From NCBI RefSeq assembly GCF_004152935.1, contig NZ_SETE01000006.1:62001-126000 (forward strand): a stretch of 64,000 bases of DNA, written 5' to 3'. Shown here one piece after another: positions 49,405 to 58,910 of this stretch (within the stretch, counting starts at the first letter, position 1; every line of letters starts with the position of its first letter). Under the pieces are notes generated by a model that was given only the letters and a program-made list of their open reading frames with translations, was not told the DNA's origin and did not search any database. Position numbers and translations under genes: made by a program. This stretch comes from Brumimicrobium glaciale (GTDB taxonomy: Bacteria; Bacteroidota; Bacteroidia; Flavobacteriales_D; Crocinitomicaceae).

Positions 49405-50796
49405 CTAATAATACCTATCCAACAACCACAACAGCCCACTCAAACTCCCAGCCCCCAATTCCAACTCCCTCTTATTCACATTCTCAAAAACATCATTCGC
49501 ATTATGATGAAAATCAAAATAACGCTGACTATCCGGAACAAAACCAATCAAACCAATCCCTTCAAATTCATTCTTCAACGGCCCAATATCAACCCCACCA
49601 TATCCAAATTCAAAATGATGAATCAAATAAGGCTTAAACAACTTCTCAAACGAACGAATCAAATCCAAATGCTTTTGTTTTCCATCAACAGAAAATCCAC
49701 GAGGCGAAAAACCACCACGATCACTTTCAATTGCCAAAATATGATGCTCTCCACTCGCTTTTACCTTCTTGGCATAAGTTTTTCCACCCATGTTTCCATT
49801 TTCCTCATTCATAAAGAAAACAACACGTAAAGTATTTTTAGGCTTATAATTTAACTCTTTTAAAATCCTTAACGCCTCCATCGAATGAACAATTCCAGCA
49901 CCATCATCATGTGCGCCTTCGCCAATATCCCATGAATCCAAATGTCCACCAATTGTGATAATATTATTCGGATTTTCTGATCCTTTCAATTCTGCAATCA
50001 CATTATGAGATTTTTTATCAGGTAAAACTTTGCAATCCATTTCAAAATAAAAAGTCAATTTACCTTTACTTTCATTTAATAGATTCTCTAAAGCAGTTGC
50101 ATCATTTGTGGATAAAGCCGCCGCAGGAATCTTCTTCAAGCCCTCTTCATACTGCATCGTTCCCGTGTGTGGATGATCATGTTCGCTTAAACTCAAAGAT
50201 CTGATGATAACAGCTTTTGCACCTAATTTTGCCGCATCAATTGCACCTAAACCTCTAATTGGATAACAAGCTCCATAAGCACTAAAAGTGGTAATCATTT
50301 TTTGATCCATCGGTTGAGAAATAAAGACGATTTTTCCTTCTACATCCTTTTTATTGGCTTTCAATAATGCGTCTCTATTTTTAAACATTACTATTTCACC
50401 TTCCATGATTCCATTTGTTGGAACAGATCCACCCAAAGCAAGAATATTAACTTTCGTGATTTTACCATCCTTAGACTGATAATAACCATTTTCCTTCGTT
50501 CCTCGCTCCCAATGTGGAACCATAACTTCTTGAAAATATACGGTATCAAAATCATATTTTTTCAGTCGGTGATATCCCCATTGAACAGCCATTTCTGCAC
50601 TTACAGAGCCAGAAAGTCTTGCGCCAATGTCTTTACATAAACTGCGTAAATCTTCATAAGCATGACCATTTTCTAATGCTTCTGAATAAATCTTGCGCAG
50701 CATAACGCTATCTTCCGCATGATTATTTTCTTGCGCATTGTGAACTGTGAAAAAACTCAAAGTTATAAATAAAGTAAGGACTATTTTGAATTGCAT
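49405..50796 (-). CDS. M28 family metallopeptidase (carboxypeptidase Q-like)
   Basis: 463 aa. Signal peptide MQFKIVLTLFITLSFFTVHNA. A PA-like insert (about 120-250) precedes the zinc peptidase core. All metal ligands are visible: His285 in GGHLDSWD, Asp297 in GAHDDGAG, Glu331/332 in NEENG, Asp359 in ESDRGGF and His430/431 in FDFHHNANDVF. Predicted di-zinc exopeptidase of the periplasm or cell surface, feeding on peptides. The 3' quarter is A/C-rich on the + strand like the facing menC end. It is monocistronic. Confidence 0.92.
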   Translation of the reverse strand: MQFKIVLTLFITLSFFTVHNAQENNHAEDSVMLRKIYSEALENGHAYEDLRSLCKDIGARLSGSVSAEMAVQWGYHRLKKYDFDTVYFQEVMVPHWERGTKENGYYQSKDGKITKVNILALGGSVPTNGIMEGEIVMFKNRDALLKANKKDVEGKIVFISQPMDQKMITTFSAYGACYPIRGLGAIDAAKLGAKAVIIRSLSLSEHDHPHTGTMQYEEGLKKIPAAALSTNDATALENLLNESKGKLTFYFEMDCKVLPDKKSHNVIAELKGSENPNNIITIGGHLDSWDIGEGAHDDGAGIVHSMEALRILKELNYKPKNTLRVVFFMNEENGNMGGKTYAKKVKASGEHHILAIESDRGGFSPRGFSVDGKQKHLDLIRSFEKLFKPYLIHHFEFGYGGVDIGPLKNEFEGIGLIGFVPDSQRYFDFHHNANDVFENVNKRELELGAGSLSGLLWLLDRYY

Positions 50797-50968
50797 TTTA
50801 TGTGTTTTTTAGATGCTGAAATTAACAATAAAAAATACAAGGTCGTTTGTCTGATCAATGTGTAAATAACGTTTTTCTAACTAATTATTTTTTAATACAT
50901 TCGTTATTAAATACTTGTGCTCTTTTTGGTTTTCTATTCGGTTATAGTATCTTGTTAATCGAATCCTT

Positions 50969-50997
50969 TTGATTTCATGCAGATTCACTTAACTTTG
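50969..50997 (+). promoter_or_regulatory. Promoter of the 51021 membrane protein gene
   Basis: TTG (50969-50971), 18-base spacer, TAACTTTG (50990-50997). Full match to the phylum consensus, with a leader of about 18 bases before the GTG. Confidence 0.75.
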
Positions 50998-51020
50998 TAA
51001 CGTAATTAAATTCTAGAATT

Positions 51021-51395
51021 GTGAAGAATAAATTGAATAAAGGACTGCATTATTTATTATTGGTTGTGCTTATGGCCTCAGCATTATATGTGTTTGTTTA
51101 TTACATGTTAGCAGATGAAATTCTTGATTTACGTACTTTGCCAACAGGATTTTTAATTGCTGTAATTGTTTACATTTTAGCTCAGTTGATCAAACGTTTT
51201 CTTCAAAAGAAAATGCCTTGGTACAACTGGTTATATTACCTAGGGTTAATTGCAGTTATTGTTCCGCTACCACTTTTTTCAGTGCAAGGAAATTGGGTTT
51301 TTTCTGTAACAAGATGGGGCTCTTTGTTTTTACTCATTCCACCTCTAATTGAGTTTTTAATTTTGGTTAAATCTAAACCCTCTGTGATAAGATAA
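51021..51395 (+). CDS. Small integral membrane protein
   Basis: 124 aa from a GTG start placed 24 bases after a good -7 box. Four hydrophobic segments: LLLVVLMASALYVFVYYML, GFLIAVIVYILAQLI, WLYYLGLIAVIVPLPLF and WGSLFLLIPPLIEFLILV. No conserved domain is recognised. Basic residues after helix 2 (KRFLQKKMPWYN) suggest the topology. Transcribed alone. Confidence 0.72.
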   Translation: MKNKLNKGLHYLLLVVLMASALYVFVYYMLADEILDLRTLPTGFLIAVIVYILAQLIKRFLQKKMPWYNWLYYLGLIAVIVPLPLFSVQGNWVFSVTRWGSLFLLIPPLIEFLILVKSKPSVIR

Positions 51396-51652
51396 ACTTA
51401 TTTTCACCTACTATTTTCTATAATTACTTAAGAATTTCCTTTGTTGAATTGGACTGATTCTCGGCTTGATTTATAACGTGAACAGGGTTATTAAAACACA
51501 TTTTCGTTATATAAACTGTTGTACAAATCTATACATAAAAGTGTACAGAACGAAGAAAAAGTATAGTTGGTCGAATTTATTCGTATTATCATAGTTTTTG
51601 ATGCGGTTAAATTTTAGTAATTTCTTACATTGCCGCTTATTCTGAACTATTT

Positions 51653-52915
51653 ATGGTTGACGGACTCTTAAAAAATATGAAAAAAAAGGCTTTAGTGAAT
51701 CAAGTAAACTTGTCACTACTTATAGACGTAATTCATAAATTTAGTCAGGATATTATATCTGCGAAAACAGAAGAAGAAGTATTTAAGATACTTGCGAATG
51801 AAGTATCCCAACAGATGGATTTTTTAGATTGTGTTATTTATAAAGTAGACAATCACAAAAATATACTTAGACAAGTTGCGGCATACGGACCTTCAAAAAT
51901 TACCAATTCAGGATTCGAAAACCCATTAGAATTGAAATTTGGTCAAGGTCATGCTGGAAAAGTCGCTCAAACCGGACAAACTCTTTTAGTTGATGATGTT
52001 ACAACAAGTAAGGATTATTTTCTTGATGTTGTTCAAGCGGGTTCTGAGCTAATTGTGCCTGTAAAGATTGACAATGTTGTATATGCTGTCATAACAAGTG
52101 AACATCCTGATAAATATTTTTATAAAGAAAATCATAAAAAATTACTCGAAGTTATCACTTCCATAGCCGTTGGTGCATTGGTTAAAATTCATGAAGCCGA
52201 GGAGTTAGGAATGGTTAAAGAAAAACTTGAAGTTGTTTTAGAGAGGAAAAGTTCTGATTTAGACATGGCTATTGAAACTTTATCAACTCAATATTCCAAG
52301 CTTAAATATCAACATGATAAACAAGAATCTTTATTTCAGGAGGTTCACCATCGTGTAACTAATAATCTTCAAATTATTTCAAGTATACTTCGTTTGTACA
52401 TGAATCAAGATGATCCAAAATCGATAAATTCGCTTCAAGAAGTACATAATAGAGTACAAGCAATGGCTCTTATTTATCAAAACATCTATAAATCTATGGA
52501 GGTGAATATGGTAAATATCAACTCTTATCTTTATGATTTGATTAATTATCTAAAAAGTTCATCTTCTGGTAAAACGGTTTTCATCGAAGTAGATGTTGAA
52601 TTTGATCATTTCGGGTTAGACGTATTAGTGCCCTTAGGACTTTATATCACCGAAGTATATTATTATTGGTTAAAACAACTTGGTGAAACAAATGAAATTA
52701 ATCTTCGAATAAAATTATTAAAAGATAAAGGTGATTTCTCTTTCTGTTTTATAATTGAAGATGATGAAGCCAAACCATTTAAAGAGAAATTAGATTTAAT
52801 GGAAGCAGAGGATGTTAGTTCAACTCTAATATCAGCATTAATTGAACAATTAGAAGGGAAGTTTACACAAGGTTTTCAAGATGGAAACTTCATGAGGCTT
52901 AGGTTTAATGCATAA
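51653..52915 (+). CDS. GAF and HisKA_2 protein with degenerate ATPase domain
   Basis: 420 aa, cytosolic. GAF domain about 30-180 (GFENPLELKFGQGHAGKVAQ, ELIVPVKIDNVVYAVITSEH). Coiled coil about 185-225. HisKA_2-type box FQEVHHRVTNNLQIISSILR (about 228-247) with the His pair 232/233. Beyond it the ATPase part is clearly broken. The N-box region reads VPLGLYITEVYYYWLKQLG instead of a motif with Asn and His. The DNG-type G1 box is EDDEAKP, and no G2 loop is seen. It is probably a phosphate-relay or dimerisation partner, or a signalling pseudokinase, and not an active kinase. Confidence 0.8.
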   Translation: MVDGLLKNMKKKALVNQVNLSLLIDVIHKFSQDIISAKTEEEVFKILANEVSQQMDFLDCVIYKVDNHKNILRQVAAYGPSKITNSGFENPLELKFGQGHAGKVAQTGQTLLVDDVTTSKDYFLDVVQAGSELIVPVKIDNVVYAVITSEHPDKYFYKENHKKLLEVITSIAVGALVKIHEAEELGMVKEKLEVVLERKSSDLDMAIETLSTQYSKLKYQHDKQESLFQEVHHRVTNNLQIISSILRLYMNQDDPKSINSLQEVHNRVQAMALIYQNIYKSMEVNMVNINSYLYDLINYLKSSSSGKTVFIEVDVEFDHFGLDVLVPLGLYITEVYYYWLKQLGETNEINLRIKLLKDKGDFSFCFIIEDDEAKPFKEKLDLMEAEDVSSTLISALIEQLEGKFTQGFQDGNFMRLRFNA

Positions 52916-53076
52916 CAATTAGCAGATAAATTAAATCAGCTGATTTTCTATTTCCTTTTTCTCAACATATGTTTTATAGAAGTATTTTAATCGCCTTTTC
53001 ATAAAAACCCTACAATTGTAACTTCGATCAGTGGTTATCTCAATTGGTAAAACCATTTTCCTTTTCCTTTTTTTTA

Positions 53077-53106
53077 TTTGTTCATATTCTAAAAAGTTTA
53101 ATTTTG
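53077..53106 (+). promoter_or_regulatory. Promoter of the acyltransferase gene
   Basis: TTTG (53077-53080), 18-base spacer, TAATTTTG (53099-53106). The ATG is 30 bases downstream of the -7 box. Confidence 0.75.
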
Positions 53107-53135
53107 CAACTCATTTTACTGTTAAATAATAAACT

Positions 53136-54458
53136 ATGAGGGTACTGTACTTTCTAATGAGTTACATTTTGAAAATCACCATTTGGGTTTATTATCCAAG
53201 GTTTAAAAATGTCAACAAACCAAAAAAACGATTTTCAAGAACAATATTCATGAGTAATCATGCTGCTTCATTTATGGACCCTTTAACTATCGTGGGGAGT
53301 CAACCACCCATTATATTTTTCATGACAAGATCTGATATTTTCAAGCCTTATCTAAAACCAATACTTTGGGCTTCGCATATGTTGCCCATCTATAGAAAGC
53401 TTGATGGTGAGGATACTAAAAAGAAAAATGAAGAGGTTTTTATAAAATGTGCTAAGATTTTAAGAGGTGGCCGTAGTTTGATTGTTTTTGCCGAAGGCTT
53501 TACGGATAATGAGTTTATACGCCGTTTAAAACCTATTAAAAAAGGGGCGGTAAGAATTGGCTTTTTATCTCTAGAAAAAATCAATTGGAAGAAGAAAATT
53601 TACCTTCAAGCTACAGGAGCAAACTATTCTGATCCTAATAAATTAGGAAGTGATTGTGTTGTCTCAAATGGAGATCCCGTTTGTTTAAACGATTACAGAA
53701 AAGCTTATGAGAAGGATCCTAATAAAACTATTTTAGATTTAACATTGCGCATGGAAGTAGAAATGCGCAATCAAATTACTGATGTTAGGAATGAGAAAAT
53801 GGCGCCATTTCATGAGAATATAATGCGCATTACGAGAAAAGGAATGAATGCTGTAGATTCAGATTTTAGAATTCCGTTATTAGAAAGATGGGAATACTCT
53901 AAAAATCTTGCGAATTGGTTCAATGAACAACATGTAGAGAAAAACGAAATGCTCTTGGCGCTAAAAAAACGATTAGAAAATTATTTTTTATCCCAGAAAC
54001 AAGAGAATATTGAAGAAACTCCATTATATAATGTGCTCTCAAATAATAGAAGAGAAGGAAGAGATCGTTTGTTTTTGATAACCATTTTTCCTTTCATGCT
54101 ATTAGGAATGATTCACTGTTTTCTTCCTTACTATTATATTAAATCATTCGTAGAAAAATCGTTCAAGAGAAAAGTGTTTTGGAGTAGCGTGAAAATGCTG
54201 CTTGGCTTAGTTGCAATTGCTTTGTTTAATGTTCCGATAATTATTTTAATAGTAATGTCGTTTCAAATCCCTACTGTAATAGGTGTTCTTTATTTCGTTA
54301 CTGTCTTGCCTATTTGTGGGTTGTTGGCTTACCGGTGGTTTGAAGTAAACAAGAAGCATAAGAAAATGAAAGTCTTGTCAAAAATGAATGTTTCTGAACT
54401 TGGTTTAGAAAGAAGCCGTATTCATGACGAAATTATAAGATTGATTCCCGTTGCTTAA
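53136..54458 (+). CDS. PlsC-family acyltransferase
   Basis: 440 aa. The acyltransferase core is at the N-terminus: FMSNHAASFMDPL (about 38-50), a catalytic H-x5-D form seen in some Bacteroidetes members (classical is H-x4-D), then LPIYRK and VFAEGFTDN in place of FPEG. A long helical middle (about 200-310) and two to three C-terminal membrane segments follow (FLITIFPFMLLGMIHCFLPY, MLLGLVAIALFNVPIIILIV). Predicted to acylate a lysophospholipid or glycerol phosphate at the inner membrane. Exact substrate unknown. Confidence 0.82.
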   Translation: MRVLYFLMSYILKITIWVYYPRFKNVNKPKKRFSRTIFMSNHAASFMDPLTIVGSQPPIIFFMTRSDIFKPYLKPILWASHMLPIYRKLDGEDTKKKNEEVFIKCAKILRGGRSLIVFAEGFTDNEFIRRLKPIKKGAVRIGFLSLEKINWKKKIYLQATGANYSDPNKLGSDCVVSNGDPVCLNDYRKAYEKDPNKTILDLTLRMEVEMRNQITDVRNEKMAPFHENIMRITRKGMNAVDSDFRIPLLERWEYSKNLANWFNEQHVEKNEMLLALKKRLENYFLSQKQENIEETPLYNVLSNNRREGRDRLFLITIFPFMLLGMIHCFLPYYYIKSFVEKSFKRKVFWSSVKMLLGLVAIALFNVPIIILIVMSFQIPTVIGVLYFVTVLPICGLLAYRWFEVNKKHKKMKVLSKMNVSELGLERSRIHDEIIRLIPVA

Positions 54459-54877
54459 TAGGAGTAGAGGGGTGAGTGTAGCCTGCCAAATGAAGTCAAA
54501 TTTTTAATAAACTATTGCATTTTACCACTATTTTAATGGAGACATTAAATAATTCAGCCAATCAAAATATTTAGTTGTTTTATGGGTTTGAATCTTTGTA
54601 ATGAATATACTTAGGTCCATCCTTAGGGCATGTCGTCCTCTTGGTCCTAGAGTTATAGGTACCTAAATAACAGTAGTTTTTGTGGTATTATTGAAAATGG
54701 TTTGAAATTTATTTTGACTTGAAACAAGTTCACTCGTTCTATCGATTAGTTTATCTCGATTTGAAAAACAAATATTTAATTCTAATATCTTCCATTAAAC
54801 AATGGTCGAACTAACTATGATAACCAATAAGGTAATAGTATTTGTGCTTCCAAGAATTTCTGTTTTGCAAAAATAGA
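54459..54877. other. Intergenic region without recognised features
   Basis: 419 bases between convergent genes (acyltransferase + and PAP2 -). AT-rich, with no open frame of interest and no clear terminator. A short less AT-rich patch (TCCATCCTTAGGGCATGTCG at about 54616) was seen but not explained. A small RNA cannot be excluded. Confidence 0.4.
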
Positions 54878-55462
54878 TTATACAGTCTTTAAAATCGTCT
54901 TTCTATATATCCAATGGAACAATAACGCAATTCCTGATCCCCATAATGCTCCGCCTATTATATCCGTAGGATAATGAACGCCAAGATACATTCTGCTGTA
55001 ACAAACGATTAACGCCCAGAATAATAATATAGGAGTAATGAATTTTATTTTAGGTTTCAATTGCTGAATAAACATTACGGCAATTACAAATGAATTTGTT
55101 GCATGACCAGATATAAATCCATATTGACCGCCTTTGTAAAATTCACTAGGTTTCATTTCATAGAAGCGCAGTTTTTCTCCCAACGTTAAATGATGCGAAG
55201 GTCGATAACGCATAAAAGTGTGCTTAAAACCAAAATTAGCTGTAAAATCAGCAAGTCCGACCGCCGCGAAGCCAAATACAGTAAACCACAAAGCATGTTT
55301 TAGTGAGTATTTCAAATAAACAAGAACGAAAAGTAGAAGGTAAAAAGGAAACCAAATGAATTTATCACTAATCCACCACATTAACCAATCTAAAAAAGGA
55401 GAATGTGTACTGTTAATACTTATAAGTATTGTTTGCTCAATTTCCTTTAACCATTCAATCAT
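54878..55462 (-). CDS. PAP2 family phosphatase
   Basis: 194 aa membrane protein with about five helices. The three PAP2 motifs are present: KHTFMRYRP (K-x6-RP, about 80-88), ISGHATNS (about 116-123) and [12 protein letters not shown] (S-R-x5-H-x3-D, about 156-167). Members hydrolyse phosphatidic acid or undecaprenyl pyrophosphate. With a gene order next to obg, undecaprenyl-phosphate recycling or lipid A processing are both possible. It overlaps the end of obg by 8 bases. Confidence 0.9.
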   Translation of the reverse strand: MIEWLKEIEQTILISINSTHSPFLDWLMWWISDKFIWFPFYLLLFVLVYLKYSLKHALWFTVFGFAAVGLADFTANFGFKHTFMRYRPSHHLTLGEKLRFYEMKPSEFYKGGQYGFISGHATNSFVIAVMFIQQLKPKIKFITPILLFWALIVCYSRMYLGVHYPTDIIGGALWGSGIALLFHWIYRKTILKTV

Positions 55463-56447
55463 GATCCAATGTATTCCAAATTAAATCTTTTAATTCATTC
55501 AGGTTTTGTCTTGCAACTGAAGAAATAAATATTGTTTTTAAATCAGGAAGTTGTTTTTTAATTTCTTCCATTAATTCTTCATCCAACATGTCTGATTTTG
55601 AAATAGCTAAAATTCTTTCTTTATCTAATAATTGTGGATTATATTGTCTTAGTTCATTCGATAATATTTCATATTCCTTAGCGATATCATCACTGTCTGC
55701 TGGAACAAGAAATAACAATAGAGAATTACGTTCAATGTGTCTCAAGAATCTTAATCCTAGACCTTTCCCTTCGTGAGCACCTTCGATAATTCCTGGGATA
55801 TCCGCCATTACAAATGAGCGATTTCCACGGTAATCAACAATTCCTAAATTAGGTCGAAGTGTTGTAAATGGATAGTTAGCAATTTCTGGTTTTGCAGCAG
55901 AAAGAACAGAAAGTAAAGTACTTTTTCCAGCATTAGGGAAACCTACAAGACCAACGTCTGCAAGCACCTTTAATTCTAAAATTGTCCAGCCTTCTACTTC
56001 GTCTTCTCCTGGTTGTGCATAGTCAGGAGATCTATTGGTAGAACTTTTGAAATGCGTGTTTCCACGTCCACCTTTACCCCCTTTTCTTACAATTTCTTCT
56101 TGTCCATGTTCATCAATTTCAAAAAGAATTTCGTTGGTTTCCGAATCTCTAACGATAGTACCAACTGGCACATCAATATAAGCATCGTCTCCCTCTCCTC
56201 CAGTTCTTTGTTGACCTCCACCACCTTTACCGTGATCGGCTTTGGTGTGCTTCTGAAATTTCAGGTGCAGTAAGGTCCACATTTGTTTGTTTCCTCGAAT
56301 GATAACATGCCCACCGCGACCACCATCACCACCATCAGGACCTCCTTTTGGGATGTGACGTTCTCTTCTCATGTGACGAGAACCTGCACCTCCTTTTCCT
56401 GAGCGGCAAAATATTTTTACGTAATCTACAAAGTTATCTGAGGCCAT
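55455..56447 (-). CDS. obg: GTPase Obg
   Basis: 330 aa. Obg fold about 1-158, rich in Gly ([34 protein letters not shown]). G domain with G1 GFPNAGKST (169-177), G3 [16 protein letters not shown] (about 216-231) and G4-like AISKSDML. It binds the 50S ribosomal subunit and is essential for ribosome assembly. No long C-terminal extension. It follows adk by 4 bases in what looks like a hpt-adk-obg-PAP2 operon. Confidence 0.96.
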   Translation of the reverse strand: MASDNFVDYVKIFCRSGKGGAGSRHMRRERHIPKGGPDGGDGGRGGHVIIRGNKQMWTLLHLKFQKHTKADHGKGGGGQQRTGGEGDDAYIDVPVGTIVRDSETNEILFEIDEHGQEEIVRKGGKGGRGNTHFKSSTNRSPDYAQPGEDEVEGWTILELKVLADVGLVGFPNAGKSTLLSVLSAAKPEIANYPFTTLRPNLGIVDYRGNRSFVMADIPGIIEGAHEGKGLGLRFLRHIERNSLLLFLVPADSDDIAKEYEILSNELRQYNPQLLDKERILAISKSDMLDEELMEEIKKQLPDLKTIFISSVARQNLNELKDLIWNTLDHD

Positions 56448-56451
56448 TCAA

Positions 56452-57030
56452 TTAATCTTTAAGGGATTCTATTGTTTTTATAATTTCATTCGTAATCTCG
56501 TCAATTCCACCTAATCCATTGATTTTATGAAATTTATTTTGCTTACTATAGAAAACCTTTACAGGTGCAGTTTCATTATTATAAACTGAAATTCTATTTG
56601 CAATAATTTCTGGGTTGGCGTCGTCTGTTCGACCAGAATCGATTGCTCTTTTACGCAATCTTTCTTTTAATTCGTTTTCTGGAACTTCCAATGCAATCAT
56701 TCCAGCGATTCTTTCTCCTTTATCTGCTAAAAATGCATCTAAAGCTTCTGCTTGTGGCTTAGTTCTTGGGAAGCCATCAAAAATAAAACCTTTTGGGCTT
56801 ACATGTTTGTTGACTTCAGACTTTAGCATGTTGATCGTTACTTCATCAGGAACCAATTGTCCTTTGTCAATATATGATTTAGCTAATGTTCCTAATTCTG
56901 TTTTATTTCCAATATTAAATCTGAAAATATCGCCTGTTGAAAGGTGAATTAATCCGTATTTACTAATAATATTTGCTGACTGTGTACCCTTTCCAGCTCC
57001 TGGAGGTCCAAATAATACTAAATTTAACAT
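56452..57030 (-). CDS. adk: Adenylate kinase
   Basis: 192 aa. Interconverts ATP + AMP and 2 ADP. The P-loop is GPPGAGKGTQS (residues 8-18). The NMP-binding part includes HLSTGDIFRFNI and VPDEVTINML, and FIFDGFPRTKPQAEAL is also typical. The LID is short and lacks the four-Cys zinc site, as in most members of this length (RLRKRAIDSGRTDDANPEII). It follows hpt by 7 bases. Confidence 0.96.
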   Translation of the reverse strand: MLNLVLFGPPGAGKGTQSANIISKYGLIHLSTGDIFRFNIGNKTELGTLAKSYIDKGQLVPDEVTINMLKSEVNKHVSPKGFIFDGFPRTKPQAEALDAFLADKGERIAGMIALEVPENELKERLRKRAIDSGRTDDANPEIIANRISVYNNETAPVKVFYSKQNKFHKINGLGGIDEITNEIIKTIESLKD

Positions 57031-57037
57031 ATTGTCT

Positions 57038-57565
57038 TTATTCTTTTATCTGATAAATGTCTCTTGTATTCCTGCCTAACTCTAAATAGTCTAAACCATA
57101 TCCAACAATAAATTTGTTTGGAATCTCTAAACCAACATATTTTGGAGGGTATTTCCCCTTAAATGCATCGGGCTTATATAAAAGTGTAGCAACCTCAACT
57201 GATTTAGGCGAGTTGTGGTCTATCATCGAATATAATTTACTTAAAGTAAGTCCTGAATCTACTATATCCTCTAAAATAACCACGTGTTTGTCTTTGATGT
57301 CTGTGGTCAATCCAATTAATTCATGAACTTTCCCAGTACTTGAAGTGCCTTTATAAGACGTCACTTTAACAAATGATATTTCACATTCTAAATTAATGTC
57401 CTTCATAAGGTCAGCAGCAAACATAAATGCACCATTTAAAACACCCACGAAAATTATCTCCTCGCCTTTGTAATCAGTGTTTATTCGCGCTGCTACTTTT
57501 TGTATAGACTTTTGAATTTCATTTTCAGAAATGTATAGTTCGAACTTCTTATCTTTTATTTGCAC
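57038..57565 (-). CDS. hpt: Hypoxanthine phosphoribosyltransferase
   Basis: Purine-salvage enzyme making IMP or GMP from the base and PRPP. The PRPP-binding signature is VVILEDIVDSGLTLSKL (about 98-114 of the longer form), preceded by GVLNGAFMFAADL and SFVKVTSYKGTSSTG. The frame opens at GTG 57589 (183 aa), but that codon sits within or beside the -7 box TATCTTTG. I prefer GTG 57565 (175 aa: V-QIKDKKFELYISENEIQ), with AGAAAAG upstream. First gene of the hpt-adk-obg run and divergent from purK. Confidence 0.9.
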   Translation of the reverse strand: MQIKDKKFELYISENEIQKSIQKVAARINTDYKGEEIIFVGVLNGAFMFAADLMKDINLECEISFVKVTSYKGTSSTGKVHELIGLTTDIKDKHVVILEDIVDSGLTLSKLYSMIDHNSPKSVEVATLLYKPDAFKGKYPPKYVGLEIPNKFIVGYGLDYLELGRNTRDIYQIKE

Positions 57566-57588
57566 CTTTTCTAAATTTGTACTTTCCA

Positions 57589-57596
57589 CAAAGATA
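57589..57596 (-). promoter_or_regulatory. -7 box of the hpt operon
   Basis: Complement reads TATCTTTG, a match to TAnnTTTG. It touches the first possible GTG of hpt at 57589, so transcription probably starts inside the annotated longer frame. Confidence 0.5.
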
Positions 57597-57697
57597 ATAT
57601 TTTTAAAACATTTTTATTGTTCCTAAAGTTTTTTATGAAACAAGTATTATTCTCCAAAAGGCTTCTGTATCTTCGCATTGATTTTGAAAACTAGATT

Positions 57698-58849
57698 ATG
57701 ATGAAAAAACAGTGGTACGGAGAAGCATTTAAATTAGGTGTTTTAGGTGGTGGTCAGCTAGGTAGAATGATGATTCAATCAGCGATGGACTATGATGTTC
57801 ATATCTATGCAATGGATTCTTCAAAGTCAGCGCCATGTGGGACTTTGGCCTATGAATTTACTGAAGGGAACATCCAATCTTATGCAGATGTTATGGCTTT
57901 TGGGAAAGATAAAGATGTGCTAACAGTAGAAATTGAACACATTAATGTTGAAGCGCTCGAAGATTTAGAAAAACAAGGCGTTAAAGTTTTTCCTCAATCA
58001 CGCGTTTTAAAATTAATTCAAGATAAAGGACTGCAAAAAGATTTTTATAAAGAAAATGGAATTCCAACAGCTCCTTATCATCTAATCAATGATAAATCAG
58101 AATTAAAAAATTACACCAATCGTTTACCTTTCATTCAAAAAATGAGAAAAGGTGGCTATGACGGTAAAGGTGTGACTTCAATAAAATCTATTTCTGATTT
58201 TGAAAATGCTTTTGATGTTCCTTCATTAATAGAAGAAAAAATAAATTTCACAAAGGAACTATCTGTTTTAGTTGCTAGAAATGAAAGTGGAGAGGTGAAA
58301 ACTTTTCCAGTTGTAGAATGTGAATTCAGTGAAGAATTAAATTTAGTTGAATTTCTTTTTAGTCCAGCGAATATTTTACCGGAAATTGAAAATAAAGCAA
58401 CTGAATTAGCAAAAGATGTTATCGAAAAACTCGATATGGTAGGACTTTTAGCTGTAGAATTGTTCTTGACTGAAGAAGGACTTTTATTGGTGAATGAAGT
58501 AGCGCCTAGGACTCACAATAGCGGTCATCATACTATTGAATGTAATTATGTTTCTCAATTTGAACAACATCTGCGTGCTATTTTGGGACTTCCATTGGGA
58601 GATACAGCAATCAAAACAGCTGGTGTTATGATTAATTTACTGGGAGATGAAAATCATGAAGGTCCTGCCAAGTATGAAGGTATGGAAGAACTCATGAAAA
58701 TGCAAGGAGTTTATGTCCATTTATATGGTAAACCTACAACAAAGCCCAATCGTAAAATGGGGCATGTTACAATCACAGGAAAAGATATTGAGGAGACAAA
58801 AGTAAAAGCGCGAAATGTTCAAAACTCAATCAAAGTTGTAACGTTTTAG
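57698..58849 (+). CDS. purK: N5-carboxyaminoimidazole ribonucleotide synthase
   Basis: 383 aa ATP-grasp enzyme of purine synthesis: AIR + bicarbonate + ATP give N5-CAIR. Landmarks are LGVLGGGQLGRMMIQSAMDY (residues 12-31), TVEIEHINVEALEDLEKQGV, RKGGYDGKGV in the ATP site, ELSVLVARNESGEVKTFPVV and VNEVAPRTHNSGHHTIEC with the metal ligands. The last part FGKPT-like (LYGKPTTKPNRKMGHVTIT) is usual for PurK. It is divergent from hpt, so salvage and synthesis genes share an upstream region of about 110-130 bases. Confidence 0.96.
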   Translation: MMKKQWYGEAFKLGVLGGGQLGRMMIQSAMDYDVHIYAMDSSKSAPCGTLAYEFTEGNIQSYADVMAFGKDKDVLTVEIEHINVEALEDLEKQGVKVFPQSRVLKLIQDKGLQKDFYKENGIPTAPYHLINDKSELKNYTNRLPFIQKMRKGGYDGKGVTSIKSISDFENAFDVPSLIEEKINFTKELSVLVARNESGEVKTFPVVECEFSEELNLVEFLFSPANILPEIENKATELAKDVIEKLDMVGLLAVELFLTEEGLLLVNEVAPRTHNSGHHTIECNYVSQFEQHLRAILGLPLGDTAIKTAGVMINLLGDENHEGPAKYEGMEELMKMQGVYVHLYGKPTTKPNRKMGHVTITGKDIEETKVKARNVQNSIKVVTF

Positions 58850-58910
58850 GTAATTATATCACTTTTCACAGTATTTTTAGTAGATTTAGGAGTTCGACTC
58901 TTTAAAGTGT

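Noticed and set aside
49383-49830. + strand frames opposite the M28 peptidase 3' end
   Set aside because: They are low-complexity N/Q/P/T-rich translations of the A/C-biased strand. The M28 frame has all zinc ligands on the other strand.
51653-52915. Annotation as an ordinary active sensor histidine kinase
   Set aside because: The N, G1 and G2 boxes needed for ATP binding are absent, so the active-kinase call is not supported.
54600-54660. Less AT-rich patch considered as a tRNA or small RNA
   Set aside because: No cloverleaf could be drawn and no promoter or terminator pair brackets it.
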